This document shows, piece after piece, positions 24,691 through 32,808 of a stretch of DNA of 64,000 nt (positions are counted from its first letter, which is position 1; every line of letters begins with the position of its first letter). This stretch comes from an uncultured Sulfitobacter sp. (GTDB lineage: Bacteria > Pseudomonadota > Alphaproteobacteria > Rhodobacterales > Rhodobacteraceae): assembly GCA_913060815.1 (NCBI GenBank), contig CAJXSZ010000014.1:23338-87337 (forward strand). The letters run 5' to 3'. The notes under the pieces were generated by a model. The model had not been told where the DNA came from, made no database searches, and saw only the letters and a list, made by a program, of their open reading frames with translations. The position numbers and the translations under genes are program-made.

Positions 24691-27054
24691 ATGCCAAAGG
24701 ATCATGGGATCGGCGCCAGCAGCAAGCGGCGCGAGGACGTCCGCTTTTTGACGGGCGAAGGCAATTACACCGACGATATTAACGTAAACGGGCAGGCGCA
24801 TGTGTTCTTCTTGCGCTCCGATATCGCGCACGGAACGCTCAACAGCGTGGACACTTCCGCCGCTGAGGGCATGCCCGGTGTGGTAAAGGTGTTCACAGGG
24901 GCTGACTTCGAGGCCGTAGGCTCTGTTCCCTGCGGCTGGCAGGTGACGGACAAACACGGTGAGCCGATGCAAGAGCCGCGCCATCCTGTTTTGGCCCACG
25001 GCAAAGTACGCCATGTGGGCGAGCCGATCGCCGCAGTTGTGGCCGAGACGCTAGAGCAGGCGCGCGACGCTGCCGAGGCCATCGTTGTAGACATCACTGA
25101 CTTGCCAGCCGTCGTAGACATGAAAGAAGCGGTCAAAGCCGATGCGCCCAAGGTACACGACGATCTGACCTCGAACCTTTGCTACGACTGGGGCTTTGTC
25201 GAGGAGAACAAGGGCGCTGTGGATGCGGCATTCGAAGAGGCGGCGCATGTCACCACGCTCGAGCTGGTCAACAACCGTCTCGTCGCCAACCCGATGGAGC
25301 CACGTGTGGCGGTGGGCGATTATGCCCGTGGCACAGGCGATCATACGCTCTACACCACCTCGCAGAACCCGCATGTGATCCGCCTGTTGATGGGCGCATT
25401 CGTGCTGGGCATACCCGAGCACAAATTGCGCGTTGTGGCCCCCGATGTGGGCGGCGGCTTCGGCACCAAGATCTTCCATTATCAGGAAGAGGCGTTTGTC
25501 ACCTTCGCGGCGAAAGCCTGCAACCGTGCGGTCAAATGGACTTCATCGCGTTCAGAGGCGTTCATGTCTGACGCTCATGGTCGAGATCACGTGACCAAGA
25601 TCGAGCTGGCGCTGGATAAAGATAACAACTTCACCGCCCTGCGCACGGACACTTATGCCAATATGGGTGCTTATCTGAGCACCTTCGCGCCCTCAGTGCC
25701 GACATGGCTGCACGGCACGCTGATGGCGGGCAACTACAAGACCCCGCTCATCTATGTGAACGTGAAGGCGGTGTTTACGAACACTGTGCCGGTTGATGCC
25801 TACCGCGGCGCGGGCCGCCCCGAGGCGACCTATCAGTTGGAGCGTTTGATCGACAAATGCGCCCATGAGCTCAAGGTTGATCCGATCAAGCTGCGCCGTC
25901 AAAACTTTGTCATGGAGTTCCCCTATGCCACGCCAGTGGCGGTGGAATATGACACGGGCGATTATGTGGCCACGATGGACAAGCTTGAGGAGATGGCCGA
26001 CATCGCAGGCTTCCAGAAACGCCGCGAGGCTTCCGAGGCCAAGGGCAAGCTGCGCGGCTTTGGAGTCAACTGCTATATCGAGGCGTGCGGCATCGCGCCC
26101 TCGAATCTTGTGGGCCAGCTTGGCGCGCGCGCAGGTCTCTTCGAGAGCTGCACCGTGCGGGTCAACGCCACGGGCGGTCTGGTCGTGATGACGGGCTCGC
26201 ACAGCCACGGGCAGGGGCATGAGACGTCCTTTAGCCAAGTGGTGGCGGACATGATCGGCATTCCGGAAGAAATGGTCGAGATCGTGCATGGCGATACCGC
26301 CAACACGCCAATGGGGATGGGCACCTACGGCTCCCGCTCCCTCGCGGTAGGTGGCTCTGCCATGGTGCGTGCCACCGAGAAGATCATCGCCAAGGCCACC
26401 AAGATTGCCAGCCACCTTTTGGAGGCTTCCGAAAGCGATGTGGAGCTGAAAGACGGTGCTTTCACCGTTGCTGGCACGGATAAATCCGTGGCTTGGGGTG
26501 ATGTCACGCTGGCTGCCTACGTGCCGCATAACTATCCGCTTGAGGAGATCGAGCCCGGTCTGGAAGAGACGGCTTTCTATGATCCGTCGAACTTCACCTA
26601 TCCGTCAGGCGCCTATGCCTGCGAAGTCGAGCTGGACCCCGAGACAGGTCAGGTCACGGTCGAGCGGTTCTCGGCGGCGGATGATTTCGGCAATATCGTG
26701 AATCCGATGATTGTGACGGGTCAGGTCCACGGCGGTCTGGCACAGGGCATCGGGCAGGCATTGCTCGAGAATTGCGCCTATGACAGCGACGGGCAGCTCC
26801 TGAGCGCCAGCTATATGGATTACGCCATGCCGCGCGCCTCCGATCTGCCGTTCTATGACGTGGATCATTCTTGCCAGACACCGTGTACGCACAACCCGCT
26901 GGGTGTGAAGGGCTGCGGTGAGGCGGGGGCTATCGGCTCTCCTGCGGCTGTGGTCAATGCGGTGCTGGATGCCATGCGCTCGGGTGGGAAGGATGTCGAG
27001 CATATCGACATGCCCGTCTCGCCCAACCGCGTCTGGGAAGCGATGAACGGATAA
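24691..27054 (+). CDS. coxL: Molybdenum hydroxylase large subunit, form II CoxL-like
   Basis: A 787-residue catalytic subunit carrying the molybdopterin cytosine dinucleotide. The active-site loop reads AYRGAGR at residues 370-376. This marks form II enzymes; form I, the proven CO dehydrogenase, has AYXCSFR with a Cys that binds Cu, and that Cys is missing here. Other family blocks are [28 protein letters not shown] and the C-terminal [17 protein letters not shown] with the base Glu. It lies in coxSLM with XdhC upstream. I would not assume CO oxidation; a different substrate is as likely. Confidence 0.94.
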   Translation: MPKDHGIGASSKRREDVRFLTGEGNYTDDINVNGQAHVFFLRSDIAHGTLNSVDTSAAEGMPGVVKVFTGADFEAVGSVPCGWQVTDKHGEPMQEPRHPVLAHGKVRHVGEPIAAVVAETLEQARDAAEAIVVDITDLPAVVDMKEAVKADAPKVHDDLTSNLCYDWGFVEENKGAVDAAFEEAAHVTTLELVNNRLVANPMEPRVAVGDYARGTGDHTLYTTSQNPHVIRLLMGAFVLGIPEHKLRVVAPDVGGGFGTKIFHYQEEAFVTFAAKACNRAVKWTSSRSEAFMSDAHGRDHVTKIELALDKDNNFTALRTDTYANMGAYLSTFAPSVPTWLHGTLMAGNYKTPLIYVNVKAVFTNTVPVDAYRGAGRPEATYQLERLIDKCAHELKVDPIKLRRQNFVMEFPYATPVAVEYDTGDYVATMDKLEEMADIAGFQKRREASEAKGKLRGFGVNCYIEACGIAPSNLVGQLGARAGLFESCTVRVNATGGLVVMTGSHSHGQGHETSFSQVVADMIGIPEEMVEIVHGDTANTPMGMGTYGSRSLAVGGSAMVRATEKIIAKATKIASHLLEASESDVELKDGAFTVAGTDKSVAWGDVTLAAYVPHNYPLEEIEPGLEETAFYDPSNFTYPSGAYACEVELDPETGQVTVERFSAADDFGNIVNPMIVTGQVHGGLAQGIGQALLENCAYDSDGQLLSASYMDYAMPRASDLPFYDVDHSCQTPCTHNPLGVKGCGEAGAIGSPAAVVNAVLDAMRSGGKDVEHIDMPVSPNRVWEAMNG

Positions 27055-27064
27055 CACAGAGCGG

Positions 27065-27085
27065 GGAAGGGGTCTGTCCCCTTCC
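27065..27085 (+). repeat. Hairpin between coxL and coxM
   Basis: GGAAGGGG (27065-27072) pairs perfectly with CCCCTTCC (27078-27085) over a five-base loop, ten bases after the coxL stop. No T-run follows. It probably adjusts the relative amount of the large and medium subunits. Confidence 0.6.
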
Positions 27086-27186
27086 TGCGCAGCTGTTGCC
27101 CGATGGAGATGTCGAGGGCGCTGCGCGCCTTTGAGTTTAAAGGAAAAATGACGCGGGGGTCGAGTTCCCGCCCGAGAGGAAGAAAA

Positions 27187-27978
27187 ATGTATAATTTTGA
27201 TGTTGAAATGCCCACCACGATTGCAGATGCGGTCGCGGCTTTGGGACGTGAGGAAGCACAACCGCTGAGCGGGGGACAGACGTTGATCCCGACGCTTAAA
27301 GCACGGCTGGCCGCGCCCTCGGTGCTTGTGTCTCTGCATGGCATCCCCGAGATGAAGGGCGTGTGCAAAAACGATGCGGGGCAGGTCTGTATCGGCGGGG
27401 CGACAACCCATGCGACTGTGGCGGCAGATGCTGCGGCGGATTATCCCGCGCTGGCCTCGCTGGCTGCCCGCATCGGGGATCCTGCGGTGCGCAACCGCGG
27501 GACGATTGGCGGATCGATTGCGAACAACGACCCCTCCGCCTGCTACCCCGCAGGTGTGCTGGCCTCGGGCGCTACGATTGTGACCAACAGTCGTGAAATT
27601 GCAGCCGACGATTATTTTCAGGGGATGTTTGACACGGCGCTGGAAGAAGGCGAAATCGTCACAGAAGTAAAATTCCCTGTGCCAGAGGCTGCGCATTATG
27701 AAAAGCACTTGCAGCCTGCCTCGCGCTTCCCGCTTGTCGCTGTTTTTGTCGCCAAGTTCGCAGATGGCGTACGGGTTGCGGTGACGGGCGCATCCGAGAA
27801 TGGCGTTTTTCGTTGGACCGAGGCTGAAGAGGCGTTGAGCGCGAACTTCAGTGCCGATGCCGTAGCAGGGCTCAAGGCAGATGGGTCAGAGATGATCAGC
27901 GATCTGCACGGATCAGGCACCTACCGCGCGCATCTGGTCGGTGTGATGACCAAACGGGCTGTAGCGGCCATGGGCTAA
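27187..27978 (+). CDS. coxM: CO-dehydrogenase-like medium subunit, FAD-binding
   Basis: A 263-residue flavoprotein subunit of the CoxM type. The FAD pyrophosphate motifs are [17 protein letters not shown] (the AGGxS-like loop) and [22 protein letters not shown], the latter matching TIGGNxA. It passes electrons from coxS on to an acceptor such as quinone. Start ATG 27187, preceded by GAGAGGAAG, gives [20 protein letters not shown]; an upstream in-frame ATG at 27103 is rejected. A terminator follows about 50 bases after the stop. Confidence 0.94.
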   Translation: MYNFDVEMPTTIADAVAALGREEAQPLSGGQTLIPTLKARLAAPSVLVSLHGIPEMKGVCKNDAGQVCIGGATTHATVAADAAADYPALASLAARIGDPAVRNRGTIGGSIANNDPSACYPAGVLASGATIVTNSREIAADDYFQGMFDTALEEGEIVTEVKFPVPEAAHYEKHLQPASRFPLVAVFVAKFADGVRVAVTGASENGVFRWTEAEEALSANFSADAVAGLKADGSEMISDLHGSGTYRAHLVGVMTKRAVAAMG

Positions 27979-28027
27979 GGCTCTTCTGCGGCGGGGCACC
28001 TATGGTCGCCCTGCTGCTCAGAACAAG

Positions 28028-28053
28028 AAAGGCCCGCATGATGCGGGCCTTTT
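28028..28053. terminator. Bidirectional terminator between coxM and infC
   Basis: AAAGGCCCGCAT and ATGCGGGCCTTT form an almost perfect stem with a T-run on each strand, so it can end both the coxSLM transcript and the convergent infC transcript. Confidence 0.85.
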
Positions 28054-28077
28054 GTAGTTTAGCAAGCTGGTTGGGCT

Positions 28078-28626
28078 CTATTTCGGCAAAGGACCGATCA
28101 GCATAACCATCTGGCGGCCTTCCATCTTCGGGAAGTTTTCGACTTTGCCGTGCTCTTTCACATCCTCGGCGACGCGCTCCAAAAGCTCACGGCCGAGATT
28201 CTGGTGAGCCATCTCGCGGCCACGGAAGCGCAGGGTGATTTTAACCTTATCGCCGTTGCCAAGAAACTTGTACACGTTGCGCATCTTGATCTCATAGTCG
28301 CCGCTGTCCGTGTTGGGGCGGAATTTGACTTCTTTGATCTCGATGATCTTTTGCTTTTTGCGGGCCTCGGCTTCGCGCTTTTGCGTCTCGTATTTGAACT
28401 TGCCGAAATCCATGATTTTGCACACAGGCGGATTTGCGTTCGGCGAAATCTCTACAAGGTCAAGCCCTGCCTCATCGGCCATGACCATGGCGCGGGCAGG
28501 GGTCACAACCCCTTCGTTTTCGCCATCGGCGCCAATCAGGCGGATTTCGGAGGAACGGATATTTTCGTTGACGCGCGGGCCGGTGTCACGTTGCGGCGGT
28601 GCGTTATGTGGTCTGCGAGCGATGAT
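28078..28626 (-). CDS. infC: Translation initiation factor IF-3
   Basis: IF-3 binds the 30S subunit, proofreads the start codon and keeps subunits apart. The C-domain shows [17 protein letters not shown] [15 protein letters not shown] and [17 protein letters not shown], and the N-domain has [18 protein letters not shown]. No ATG or GTG lies before the conserved N-terminus in frame; the start is ATC at 28626, five bases after AAGGA, giving 182 residues (M-I-A-R-R-P-H-N). A rare start codon is a known IF-3 feature used for negative autoregulation. A GTG start further in would delete the N-domain. Confidence 0.93.
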   Translation of the reverse strand: MIARRPHNAPPQRDTGPRVNENIRSSEIRLIGADGENEGVVTPARAMVMADEAGLDLVEISPNANPPVCKIMDFGKFKYETQKREAEARKKQKIIEIKEVKFRPNTDSGDYEIKMRNVYKFLGNGDKVKITLRFRGREMAHQNLGRELLERVAEDVKEHGKVENFPKMEGRQMVMLIGPLPK

Positions 28627-28684
28627 GGTCGTCCTTGAATTGTTAAGTCTATGAGTTGAGCAAGGTAATCCTGCAAACAGGCCC

Positions 28685-28739
28685 GTTCAAGGCGAAAACA
28701 TGCCCGATTGGTGCCATATTCCTCGTTTTCCCCTTGAAC
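28685..28739. repeat. Inverted repeat upstream of infC and the Ala-rich gene
   Basis: GTTCAAGGCGAAAAC (28685-28699) and GTTTTCCCCTTGAAC (28725-28739) are inverted copies with 14 of 15 bases matching, 25 bases apart, in the divergent spacer. They could be a paired regulator site or a stem-loop. Each arm carries CCTTGAA reading outward. Confidence 0.6.
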
Positions 28740-28762
28740 CCGCTGCAATGCAAGCGCATTTG
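28725..28762 (+). promoter_or_regulatory. Possible heat-shock (RpoH-type) promoter of the Ala-rich gene
   Basis: CCCCTTGAA (28730-28738) resembles a sigma-32 -35 element, and GCGCATTTG (28754-28762) a -10, with 15 bases between CTTGAA and GCGCAT. This would start transcription near 28768, about 55 bases before the start codon. Only one site, judged by eye. Confidence 0.35.
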
Positions 28763-28823
28763 AGCCGCAACGGCGCGTTTACGTCAACATTATTACATCG
28801 TGTCGAAAATAGGGGAAGATATT

Positions 28824-29942
28824 ATGAAAAATCTGGTTTGGATTGTTGTTGCAGCAATTATCGCAGTCGGGGGCTATGTGCTCTACTCCGGCCGTAGCGT
28901 TCAGGAACTGGCATCTGATGTGACCGAAGCCGCGAGCGATGCTGCCGGCGCAGCTACAACCGCAGCGAGCGATGCTGCCGATGCAGTTGCCGAGACGGCC
29001 GAAGCGGCGACAGACGCGGTAGCAGACACGGCCAGTACAGCTGCTGAGACAGCTGGTGAAGCTGCAGCCGCTGCAACGGATGCGGTTACGGATACAGCAG
29101 CAGCAGCGGCAGACGCCGCGACTGAAGCAGCCGAAGCTGTCGCAGACACAGCAGCAGAGGCGGTTGATACAGCGACTGAAGCAGCTGAAGCAGCGGCAGA
29201 TGCAGTAGCCGACGCAGCCGACGGCGCGACTGAAACAGCGTCCGAGGCAGCAGAAGCAACAGCAGATGCGGCATCGGAAACAGCTGACGCGGCGACCGAG
29301 ACAGCGACCGAGGCTGCAGAAGCAACAGCAGATGCGGCATCGGACACGGCTGACGCGGCGGCCGAAACAGCGACCGAGGCTGCAGCGGCAACCGAAGAAG
29401 CGGCAACAGAGGCTGCTGAAGCTGCGACCGAGACAGCCACTGAGGCTGCAGAAGCAACAGAAGAAGCGGCATCAGAAGCTGCTGACGCGGCGACCGAGAC
29501 AGCCACTGAGGCTGCCGAAGCAACCGAAGAAGCGGCAACCGAGGCTGCAGATGCGGCGACCGAGACAGCAACCGAAGCTGCAGAGGCAACTGAAGAAGCG
29601 GCGGCCGAGGCTGCAGAAGCAACCGAAGAGACAGCAGCCGAGGCAGCGGAAGCGACTGAAGAGGCGACAGCCGAAGCAGCAGATGCAACAGCAGAGACGT
29701 CTGACGAAGCAGCAGAAGCCGTTGCCGAAGGCTCCGAGGCAGCAGCCGAGGGCACGACCTCAATGGCGGACCTGCTGACCGTGGACGGCTTCGACCTCGA
29801 GAAAGTTACAACGATGGTTGAGGAATCAGAGCTTGGCACCCTGCAGAAAACAGTTTTGTCCAAAGGCCTTAAGGCTGCTCAGGACAACCCTGAAATGCTG
29901 AAGACCGTGCTGGACTCGGTTCGCGAAGCACTCGGCATGTAA
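28824..29942 (+). CDS. Membrane-anchored Ala/Glu/Thr repeat protein
   Basis: A 372-residue protein with a transmembrane or signal-anchor helix at 4-23 (VWIVVAAIIAVGGYVLYSG). Residues 30-315 are almost only Ala, Glu, Thr, Asp, Ser and Val in 11- and 22-residue repeats; the clearest unit reads EAADAATETATEAAEATEE. The pattern predicts a very long amphipathic helix, as in apolipoprotein-like or LEA-like proteins. The last 58 residues are normal sequence (MADLLTVDGFDLEKVTTMVEE) and may form a small folded domain. Start ATG 28824 has GGGGAAG upstream. A terminator follows. Function unknown; an envelope spacer or stress protein is a guess. Confidence 0.85.
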   Translation: MKNLVWIVVAAIIAVGGYVLYSGRSVQELASDVTEAASDAAGAATTAASDAADAVAETAEAATDAVADTASTAAETAGEAAAAATDAVTDTAAAAADAATEAAEAVADTAAEAVDTATEAAEAAADAVADAADGATETASEAAEATADAASETADAATETATEAAEATADAASDTADAAAETATEAAAATEEAATEAAEAATETATEAAEATEEAASEAADAATETATEAAEATEEAATEAADAATETATEAAEATEEAAAEAAEATEETAAEAAEATEEATAEAADATAETSDEAAEAVAEGSEAAAEGTTSMADLLTVDGFDLEKVTTMVEESELGTLQKTVLSKGLKAAQDNPEMLKTVLDSVREALGM

Positions 29943-29964
29943 GCCTAGCTACATAACACAGATC

Positions 29965-29993
29965 AAAGCCGCTCCCTCGGGGGCGGCTTTTTT
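29965..29993 (+). terminator. Intrinsic terminator of the Ala-rich gene
   Basis: AAGCCGC (29966-29972) pairs with GCGGCTT (29983-29989), and six T residues follow. Its T-run touches the stop codon of the convergent metalloprotease-like gene. Confidence 0.9.
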
Positions 29994-30673
29994 CATGAGC
30001 GCGTGGCGCGTGCCAGATTGCTGGACTGGCTGAGCGTGCGCCGCAAGCACCACACAATGATGATACCGCTCAGCACCAGCCATATCGCGCCCCAGATCAT
30101 CGCCGTGCCGCCAAACGCCTCTGCCAGCATATAGGCATCCGAACGCACGGAGGGACGTCTGATTGTATCGTCATAAATATCATAGGGCACATAGATCAGG
30201 CTGCTCAGCCCAATCACCCGCAGTGCCATATCGTTTGCCGCATGCCCCAGAAACCGCGCCATCCCCAGCAAGACCAGCCCTGCAACAACACAAAACACAA
30301 CAGCAAAGAGATCGCGGACGTAAAGCAGTGTCACCAACAGCATCATTGCGCCGAGAGCCGCTGTGACAGCGCGGTCAGCAGTGCTGTGCAACGCGATCAT
30401 CAAGAGCCCAGCACCCAATGCAAGCGAGCCGAGGTAGCCTGCTGACAGAATGGCGAACAGGTTTCCGCCACGCGTCACTGCAAACCCGCCTTGCTGCGCC
30501 GAGATCGAAATTTGCTCGACCGAGCCTCCCGTTAGCCATGCGGCCAGCGCATGCGATATCTCATGCAAGAAAACTACTAGGATTTTGAGCGGAACGACCA
30601 CAGGCGTCTGCCAAAGGGCGAACACGAGTGCGGTGAGGGCGAGAAGCTGCCAATGCGATCTAAGATAACTCAT
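29993..30673 (-). CDS. M50B-type membrane metallopeptidase-like protein
   Basis: A 226-residue protein with five or six hydrophobic segments. The zinc motif HEISH lies near residue 38 in LKILVVFLHEISHALAAWLTGG, typical of the M50B group with HExxH inside the first helices. A second zinc ligand is less obvious, so activity is uncertain. Start ATG 30673 is chosen; an ATG five codons upstream has no better ribosome site. It is convergent with the Ala-rich gene and may have no functional link to it. Confidence 0.78.
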   Translation of the reverse strand: MSYLRSHWQLLALTALVFALWQTPVVVPLKILVVFLHEISHALAAWLTGGSVEQISISAQQGGFAVTRGGNLFAILSAGYLGSLALGAGLLMIALHSTADRAVTAALGAMMLLVTLLYVRDLFAVVFCVVAGLVLLGMARFLGHAANDMALRVIGLSSLIYVPYDIYDDTIRRPSVRSDAYMLAEAFGGTAMIWGAIWLVLSGIIIVWCLRRTLSQSSNLARATRS

Positions 30674-30690
30674 GCCCCCAGAACGCATTT

Positions 30691-30720
30691 GCGCGCTGCA
30701 AATGTCAATTCACAGCGCGC
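30691..30720. repeat. Intergenic hairpin between fpr and the M50-like gene
   Basis: GCGCGCTG (30691-30698) pairs with CAGCGCGC (30713-30720). It lies between two genes read on the minus strand and has no U-run, so a weak or Rho-assisted stop for fpr is the most that can be said. Confidence 0.5.
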
Positions 30721-30742
30721 GGAGTGTGGGATCAGGACGGCT

Positions 30743-31591
30743 TTAGCCGACGAACGCCTTTTCGATCACGTAATGTTTGGGGTCCGAATTTGCCCCTTCC
30801 TCAAGGCCAAAACCTTCGAGGATCGCTTTGATGTCCGTGTTCAGCCCCATGGAGCCGCAGACCATTGCGCGGTCTGTGTCCACGCTGATGCCGTCAATGC
30901 CCAGATCGGCGAACACCGTGCCGTCCTCCAGCAGGGTGGTAATGCGGCCCATCTTGGGCGATTGCTCCCGCGTGGTGGTGGGATAATAGCGTATTTTGGC
31001 AAGGTTCTCTGCGCCGATGAGTTCCTGCATCAGCTCGTCCGCCTGCAATTCGGCGATCAGCTTGCGCGAATACTCAAGCTCGGCCACGTCGCGGCAGGTG
31101 TGGGTGATGATGACTTCGTCGAATTTCTCGTAGGTCTCTGGCTCGCGCAGCAGAGAGGCAAAGGGGGCAAAGCCCGTGCCCGTGGCAAAAAACCAGATAC
31201 GTTTACCTGGCAGCAGCGCGTCATGGACCAGCGTGCCCACAGGTTTGGGCCGCAGAATAATCTCGTCACCCACCTTGATGTGCTGCAGGCGAGAGGTCAG
31301 CGGGCCGTCCTGCACTTTGATAGAATAGAACTCCAACTCGTCATCCCATGCAGGAGAGGCGATAGAGTAGGCACGCAGCAAGGGCTTGGCCTTACCGGTT
31401 TCTGGGTGCGGCTCTCCCATCAGGCCGATCATCACAAACTCGCCCGAGCGGAAGCGCAACGAGGCCGGGCGTGTGACGCGGAACGAGAACAAGCGATCTG
31501 TCCAATGGGTCACGGCGGTCACGGTTTGCGCATCGGGCAGGGTGGGAACGGCTTTGGCGGTATCAGTGGTCACAGGTCTATGCTCGGTCAT
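30743..31591 (-). CDS. fpr: Ferredoxin--NADP+ reductase
   Basis: A 282-residue FAD enzyme that moves electrons between NADPH and ferredoxin or flavodoxin. The FAD motif is RAYSIASP, the NADP-binding region FFATGTGFAPFASLLREPE and CGSMGLNTD, and the C-terminus ends EKAFVG as in Rhodobacter-type FPR. It lies downstream of the sulfate reduction operon on the same strand after about 97 bases. Since the sulfite reductase encoded there is of the ferredoxin-dependent form, this enzyme is a plausible source of reduced ferredoxin. Confidence 0.93.
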   Translation of the reverse strand: MTEHRPVTTDTAKAVPTLPDAQTVTAVTHWTDRLFSFRVTRPASLRFRSGEFVMIGLMGEPHPETGKAKPLLRAYSIASPAWDDELEFYSIKVQDGPLTSRLQHIKVGDEIILRPKPVGTLVHDALLPGKRIWFFATGTGFAPFASLLREPETYEKFDEVIITHTCRDVAELEYSRKLIAELQADELMQELIGAENLAKIRYYPTTTREQSPKMGRITTLLEDGTVFADLGIDGISVDTDRAMVCGSMGLNTDIKAILEGFGLEEGANSDPKHYVIEKAFVG

Positions 31592-31687
31592 GGTTTCTTC
31601 GCAGAGCCATGCTCCACGATCCTTTATTAGACAGGGGGAAGGGCGCGTACAATGCGCTGGATCAAATTGTGCGGGCGCGCGCGCGCA

Positions 31688-32089
31688 TTAGCCGCGCAGG
31701 CGGGCCTGATAGTTATGGGCGGTCCAATCGGCACGGAAGGCCCATTGCTCCTCGGGCTGGCGGGCCGCAAGAGCTTCGTCAATCTCGACCTCGTCAAAAC
31801 CGCTGCGGCGGGCCATGGCATATTGATCGGCCAACACATGGCCCCGCGCGCGCAAGCGACCGGTGTAGCCGCGCAGACGCAGCGCCCGTGCAATGGTGAA
31901 ACCGCGTCCGTCCGCAGAGGAGGGGAAATCGATGCGGATCATCTTCAGTGCGGGGTCGAGTGTAATATCCTCAGGCTGCGCATCCGAGGGTAGATCAAGC
32001 GCTGCGCAATCATTGGCTGCCCCCGTGCCACAGAACCCTTTGGTCCAATCATCGGCGTGAAAACCGCTGTCATTTACGATCACACTCAT
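31688..32089 (-). CDS. DUF934 protein of the sulfate reduction operon
   Basis: A 133-residue protein of the DUF934 family: ARALRLRGYTGRLRARGHVLADQYAMARRSGFDEVEID is the conserved core. Members are found beside sulfite reductase and cysH in many proteobacteria and are thought to assist sulfite reduction, but no activity is proven. Start ATG 32089 overlaps the cysH stop by four bases. Confidence 0.88.
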   Translation of the reverse strand: MSVIVNDSGFHADDWTKGFCGTGAANDCAALDLPSDAQPEDITLDPALKMIRIDFPSSADGRGFTIARALRLRGYTGRLRARGHVLADQYAMARRSGFDEVEIDEALAARQPEEQWAFRADWTAHNYQARLRG

Positions 32090-32808
32090 GTCTTTGCTCC
32101 TGTTCGTACCATCTTGCCATCCACGAAATGGATGCCGCATTCATCTTTTTCCTGCCCACGCCAACGGCCTGCGCGCGGGTCTTCGCCTTCGGCCACAGGC
32201 GACGTGCAAGGCGCACAGCCTATCGAGGGGTAGCCGCGCGCGACCAGCGGATGCCGCGGCAGCGCGTTCTCGGTCATGTAGTCCTGCACATCCTCACTGG
32301 TCCAGTGCGCCAGCGGATTGACCTTCATGCGCCCTGTGCCTTGCTCAAGCTCGAAGGCTGCCAGTTCGGCGCGTGTGCCAGACTGGTAGCGTTTACGCCC
32401 CGTGATCCAGCCGTCAAATCCTTCGAGGGCTGCGTTCAGTGTCTGCGTCTTGCGCAGATCACAGCAAGCGTCCGTATCACGCTGGTGCAGCGTGTCGTCG
32501 GGGTCCGCAACGCTGGTATCTGCGCGCAGCACACGCACGCGCCGCAGTCCCAGCTTTCGGGCTACTTCCCGCTGATAGGTTAGCGTTTCGGGAAACAGCA
32601 GCATCGTGTCGATAAAGAGTACCGGCACATCGGGTTTCACACGGGCGGCTAAATGCAGTAGTGCCACGCTCTCGGCACCAAAGCTCGAGACGAGCGCGAG
32701 GTTGGGCACCGCATCAAAGGCGCGGCGCAGGATGTCCACCGCCGCGTGATGTTTGAGCGCCGTGTTAAGCGCGTCGACCTTGGGGTCCAAGGGGTTATCA
32801 AGCGGCAT
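32086..32808 (-). CDS. cysH: Adenylyl-sulfate reductase (assimilatory, Fe-S type)
   Basis: Reduces activated sulfate to sulfite. The 240-residue protein has the PAPS reductase fold (SSFGAESVALLHLAA P-loop) and two Cys pairs, CCDLRK and CAPC, which together bind the [4Fe-4S] cluster found in enzymes using APS; enzymes using PAPS lack these pairs. The catalytic Cys is in ECGIH near the C-terminus. Start ATG 32808, with GAGG nine bases upstream, overlaps the sulfite reductase 3' end by 11 bases. Confidence 0.93.
   Translation of the reverse strand: MPLDNPLDPKVDALNTALKHHAAVDILRRAFDAVPNLALVSSFGAESVALLHLAARVKPDVPVLFIDTMLLFPETLTYQREVARKLGLRRVRVLRADTSVADPDDTLHQRDTDACCDLRKTQTLNAALEGFDGWITGRKRYQSGTRAELAAFELEQGTGRMKVNPLAHWTSEDVQDYMTENALPRHPLVARGYPSIGCAPCTSPVAEGEDPRAGRWRGQEKDECGIHFVDGKMVRTGAKT

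Noticed and set aside
24691..27054. True (form I) CO dehydrogenase
   Set aside because: The active-site loop is AYRGAGR, not AYXCSFR, and gene order is SLM instead of MSL.
26605..27708. 367-residue minus-strand ORF across coxL and coxM
   Set aside because: It spans two recognised genes and the hairpin between them, which a real gene would be unlikely to do.
28901..29863. 320-residue ORF on the minus strand opposite the Ala-rich gene
   Set aside because: It is the antisense shadow of the repeat: GCN and GAN codons in one strand give an open Ser/Ala/Val-rich frame on the other. No start signal or family resemblance.
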